Shown one piece after another: positions 51,101 to 64,000 of a stretch of 64,000 nt of DNA. The notes under the pieces are model-generated. The model saw only the letters and a list, made by a program, of their open reading frames with translations. It was not told the origin of the DNA and did no database searches. The DNA comes from Centroberyx gerrardi (taxonomy: Eukaryota > Chordata > Actinopteri > Beryciformes > Berycidae): the NCBI RefSeq assembly GCF_048128805.1, contig NC_136013.1, positions 5,256,602-5,320,601 of the forward strand, in the 5' to 3' direction. A program made the position numbers and the translations under genes. The number at the start of each line of letters is the position of its first letter. Positions within the stretch are counted from its first letter, which is position 1.

Positions 51101-51931
51101 AAATGGAAGGATAGGCAGTGCAAACTGGAACAATGCGGGGAAACCCTACATAAACCCAAGAGAAGTGGAAATTTACATTCTTTACATTTAATGTCACTGG
51201 ATGGCAATACCAGTGCTTTAAAAGAACAGCGTACAAAAGCACCATTAATTTACCTTCCATACACTCATTGACTGACTCATAGTCAGCGTACGTCCTTCCC
51301 TCGGGCCTCTTGGTGGGCTGCACCAGCAGGATGGTGTGGGACTGCAATATCAACACATATTGTTAGATTTTAGTCCCATTTTCAGTGTGATATGTCTCTA
51401 TTCTGTTCACATTTGGCTTCAAACCATTTGTGAGATAACTGTCTATAGGTACTATATACGTTAAGTTAATTGGTTATTAAGTAAACATCATGAAACCAAG
51501 GATTTTTTATGGATGAAGAGACTAGTTAGACACGTAACGTTATTGCAAGCAGTAGAGCATGTCATTCGATACGCCCCCACGACCGCCTTATCCAATGAAT
51601 AAATAGCTGATTAACAGATTAAATTTTAAACTTATACAAAAAAATACTGACAAAAACCTAACAGATTTAGCCAACGTTAAGCCTTTCGATTTGCCCCCGA
51701 TCTAATAAGCTTTAAACCCATGTTTTATTTGACTGAGTGTCGCTCCTGGTCAGGACTCCCAACCCTCCCCCACATCCATGCTAACGTTTGAGCCAAGCTT
51801 GCATCGTTATCAAACACCTGTTCTGCTGTTAAAACACTTTAAAAACAGCTACCTGGCTTTAACTTTCATGGTTTTCAGAACAAGATTTAAACAGTTGTGC
51901 TATAAACGTTAAGTCACCACGTACTAACCAT
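48013..51931 (-). CDS. erh: erh, enhancer of rudimentary homolog (complete, 4 coding exons)
   Basis: ERH is a small, extremely conserved dimeric nuclear protein involved in RNA processing and mRNA decay and in a complex with DGCR8 and splicing factors. Exons in transcript order: 51931-51929 (ATG only), 51341-51254, 50156-50036, 48115-48013. They total 315 nt, exactly 104 aa, the standard ERH length. Segments [80 protein letters not shown] and [20 protein letters not shown] followed by AGK are essentially identical to human ERH; R-T-D replaces R-A-D. The first exon contributes only the initiator Met. ERH is head to head with psen1. Confidence 0.98.
48285..48480. repeat. Teleost dispersed repeat fragment
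   Basis: TTATTGATCTC, CTTGCTCAAAGACACTTCAG and GTGTTTGAATCCCGGTCCTC are the signature phrases of a common fish repeat with a tRNA B-box-like tail. Classification is from memory. Confidence 0.55.
48883..49253. mobile_element. hAT-type MITE with intact 8-bp target duplication (371 bp)
   Basis: Perfect terminal inverted repeat TAGGGATGCACCGAT / ATCGGTGCATCCCTA, flanked on both sides by GTCAAGAA (48875-48882 and 49254-49261). Interior rich in TATCGG motifs. The 8-bp duplication and termini fit hAT. No transposase, so non-autonomous; the perfect duplication suggests a fairly recent insertion. Confidence 0.93.
49435..49920. repeat. CTCCACTGAAT dispersed repeat, copy 2
   Basis: Shares TTGAAGCTG, ATTCAATATCTTTA, CCCCAGAATGTTATTCCTGT and GGGACACTAAAACTCTCCAC with the copy at 38800; ends near TATATCGGTCTA. 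Confidence 0.75.
50036..50156 (-). CDS. erh: erh coding exon 3
   Basis: CACAG acceptor, TTGGT|GTAAGT donor; [20 protein letters not shown] through DDLADLSCL. Confidence 0.97.
50157..51253 (-). other. erh intron 2
   Basis: 1.1 kb AT-rich intron; nothing recognised. Confidence 0.75.
51254..51341 (-). CDS. erh: erh coding exon 2
   Basis: TTGCAG|TCC acceptor, GAAG|GTAAAT donor; [20 protein letters not shown] then YESVNECME. Confidence 0.97.
51342..51928 (-). other. erh intron 1
   Basis: 587 bp; nothing recognised. Confidence 0.75.
51929..51931 (-). CDS. erh: erh coding exon 1 (initiator Met only)
   Basis: ATG immediately followed by GTTAGTAC donor, as required by the phase-0 acceptor of the next exon and known ERH structure. 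Confidence 0.85.
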
Positions 51932-52369
51932 GTTTTTGGATAGTTTCTTATTCAATTGCTGCGGATCCTTGCTTCTTCTTGGACCGAGGAGCTGACCTTT
52001 GCAACCGGAAGAATAACTAACCAAAGCTAGCCTGTTTAGTTTAGCTCATATTTGTTTTTATTATTTTCGTTAGTTTTGCTCCATTGTTGGTCTAAAAGCT
52101 ATACATCAGATCAACAAGATCACACATATACGACGTTGATTTATTTAAACCAACAGTGTTATATTTTTACTAAAAGAAAATAATTTACAAACAGTCGTTT
52201 CAGTCTTGAACGCGCCCCAGATCCGTGTGAGCAGGAAGTAGCTACTGTAGCAGCCGGATGTTCTGTGAGCAGACAGGAACAATAAAGAAGAGAAAGTGCC
52301 CGGGCTTTAAACCTACTTGAAACCACATAAAAGCGAACGATCAAGGAAATTGACTGTTAGTCACATTAG
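51932..52369. promoter_or_regulatory. Probable shared erh / psen1 promoter region
   Basis: erh's start codon faces left and psen1 lies to the right. An ETS-type ACCGGAAG is at 52004 and a candidate psen1 noncoding exon ends at TTAG|GTAAGG (after 52369). No TATA box was seen. A bidirectional CpG-type promoter is inferred. Confidence 0.5.
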
Positions 52370-53078
52370 GTAAGGCTCGCCCAAATTAGGTCGCTATTCA
52401 GAAACTACATTTAATTTGAGCTATGGAAGTTAGCTGCCCAACGCGGCCGCTGGTGTGCCGTTTTGGCATTATTGGCTAACTAACCATATTAGCGCTAAAG
52501 CTAAAATACACCCCACCTACAATATGCCAGTGAATACAACTACTAATGTTAGCTAACTAGCACCCAGTCGCTTCTAGCCACATGCTAACGTTAACTAAGT
52601 ATTTTGGCAGCACGACAACGTTAACTAATTTTGAATTCTCTAGCATTTGATCTGTAACTACTTAGCAGCAGTGAATGGTTCAAAAAGCTAGGTCCTTATT
52701 CGGTAAGCTAGTTTCCATCCCCAGAACAAGTAGGGTTGCCTGTAACGGGAACGTTAATTACTAAAGCATCCTATGTAACGGTAGTTAGTTAGCTTGTTTG
52801 GTTTCATATATATTGATTATAACGTTGCTGTTGAATATAGATTAATGAGTGTAACGTTAGTAGGTACCATAAACCACCCAGACCGCGGCATTGGTGGCGT
52901 TTAATCAAATATAAATCGTAACTTGTTGCATCACAACATAGCTTTTTTAAATGTAAATGTAAATGTTCTGTGTTTTCTAAGTTGTTGTTTTTGTATTTCT
53001 CATGCTGTCGTTGATGTGCCTTCCTAAAATACATTTGGTGTGCCATAAGCAAAATGTTCTCTCATTCTCTTTCATCAG
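52370..53078 (+). other. psen1 5' intron (inferred)
   Basis: Begins GTAAGG and ends TTCATCAG. Rich in GTTAGC/TAACGTTA motifs at 52480-52790. No coding signal. Confidence 0.5.
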
Positions 53079-53128
53079 GACAAAAGAATTTGGTTTGCAT
53101 GTGAGGACAAGTGTCTGCCCGGCCAACA

Positions 53129-62826
<9,698 letters not shown>

Positions 62827-64000
62827 CAGGACGCCGGCCTGATTACCCTCACCCACATATCTCTCCGCTCAACAACAGCAGAGCGGCCCCCTCGCAGCCG
62901 GGGAACAAAGGGCGACGTCCTGCCTCCATATCCCCTCCTGTGAACTCATGACTGACGTTGTTTTTGTTCCTTCCTTTTATTTCTGGCTCCCTCGGAGGGT
63001 ATTCCCCACGACAACCGTTCTTAACCATAAATATTTGATTTTTGTTTAAAAAAAAAAAAAAAAAAAAAAGTGGCAGTTTAGCCGCGGTTCGACAGGTTCG
63101 AGGGAAGATCGCTTGACTTGGGACCTCATCTTCAAATTGTTCTATCGATCAATGGTCTCAGGCACAATCCAAACCAAGAGGAGAGATTCCACATATGAGG
63201 GAATATTTTTTTTTTTATTTTTTTTTTTTACCTTTTATTTATCCAGGGAAGCGTGACAGAGCATGCATGCTCTTTTTCAGCAACGCCCTGCTTCACATTC
63301 ACACACATCCACATGTAGGAGCTGCCCAGTACAACCACAGTCCTCTGGCTGTTTGCCACCGAGCAGCCGGGGCTCAGGTGCCTTGCTCATGGACACCTTG
63401 ATGGTAGCTGTTGAGGGAGGGGAGAGCATTCCTCGTTCAGTTCCCCTGCCCACATTTTCCTAGCCAGTCTAGGATTCACACCGGCAACTTTCTGGTCACA
63501 AGTCCATTTCCACGACCTCTTGGCTACCACCGCCCCAAACAACACCACCATTTAAACCGCCTTCATCAGACTAATGGACAATAATGTGGCATTCTTTTGA
63601 TGATAATGATGACACTAGATTGGTAAATGTATAGTTTTTGCAGTTTGATTGTGTACGAGTTGTCCGTCACCAGAGCCTGCTTTCCTCACTGCTGTTAAGA
63701 ACGGTTATTTAAGAGTTTTTGCCCAAACTTCAGAAGCTCGGAAAACCAGACCGAAGCTCTGAATCTGAAGCGATGTCTGCCCAGACTGGTTTACGCTGAA
63801 CAGGATGTTTTGAACATGTGGATCTTTCTGATGTGGATAATGTGGAAAAGTGTTGTGTCTGTAGAATTATAATATGTTTTATTGTGGCACCACCTCAACA
63901 GAGATTCACCCTTCACCACATATTCTGCCCTTGTTTTTTTTTTTTTTTTACCAGGCAAGCTGACCCACAGCACATTCTTGTTCACAGCAGCGGCCTGGGA
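62827..64000 (+). other. psen1: psen1 3'UTR and downstream (end not located)
   Basis: No AATAAA was found before the window ends. Contains a 22-nt A run at 63048-63069, a T-rich block at 63208-63231, and a dispersed repeat at 63240-63535. Confidence 0.5.
63240..63535. repeat. Dispersed repeat shared with 38000-38235, copy 2
   Basis: GAGCATGCATGCTCTTTTTC, CCTGCTTCACATTCACACAC, GCCTTGCTCATGGACACCTT and a tail with GGATTCACACCGGCAACTTT, then CTTGGCTACCACCGCCCC. Confidence 0.75.

Overview
This window is nuclear DNA from a ray-finned fish, almost certainly a teleost. It has vertebrate genes with GT-AG introns, dinucleotide microsatellites, and many short teleost-type transposon relics (TTAA-flanked MITEs, hAT and Tc1-like MITEs). 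No prokaryotic features, rRNA or convincing tRNA genes were seen. I cannot name the species.

Five protein genes can be assembled exon by exon with every splice phase consistent. In order: numb (+, 5228-23884, 10 coding exons, 660 aa, endocytic adaptor and Notch antagonist); exd2 (+, 28015-32076, 8 coding exons, 646 aa, DEDDy 3'-5' exonuclease); a BICRA/GLTSCR1-family gene (-, 45614-36736, 12 coding exons, 1299 aa, non-canonical BAF chromatin-remodelling subunit); erh (-, 51931-48013, 4 coding exons, 104 aa, enhancer of rudimentary homolog); psen1 (+, 53129-62826, 10 coding exons, 493 aa, gamma-secretase catalytic subunit).

Layout: 1-5216 is upstream or 5' intron sequence of numb, rich in simple repeats. 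5217-25545 is numb with very repeat-laden first introns and a 1.6 kb 3'UTR carrying Musashi- and Pumilio-like motifs. 25546-27983 is the intergenic and 5' region of exd2. exd2 and the BICRA-like gene converge, with predicted poly(A) signals only about 125 bp apart near 33.5-33.65 kb. erh lies upstream of the BICRA-like gene on the same strand. erh and psen1 are head to head and probably share a promoter region near 52.0-52.4 kb.

Human NUMB, EXD2, ERH and PSEN1 all lie in 14q24, so this is a compacted piece of that conserved synteny block. The BICRA-like gene is the odd one out, because human BICRA is on 19q13. Functionally numb and psen1 both touch Notch signalling, but nothing in the sequence shows co-regulation. 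Transcript ends, noncoding first exons and promoters are inferred only from motifs. Coding exon coordinates are from reading frames, splice sites and remembered family sequences, not from alignments run here.
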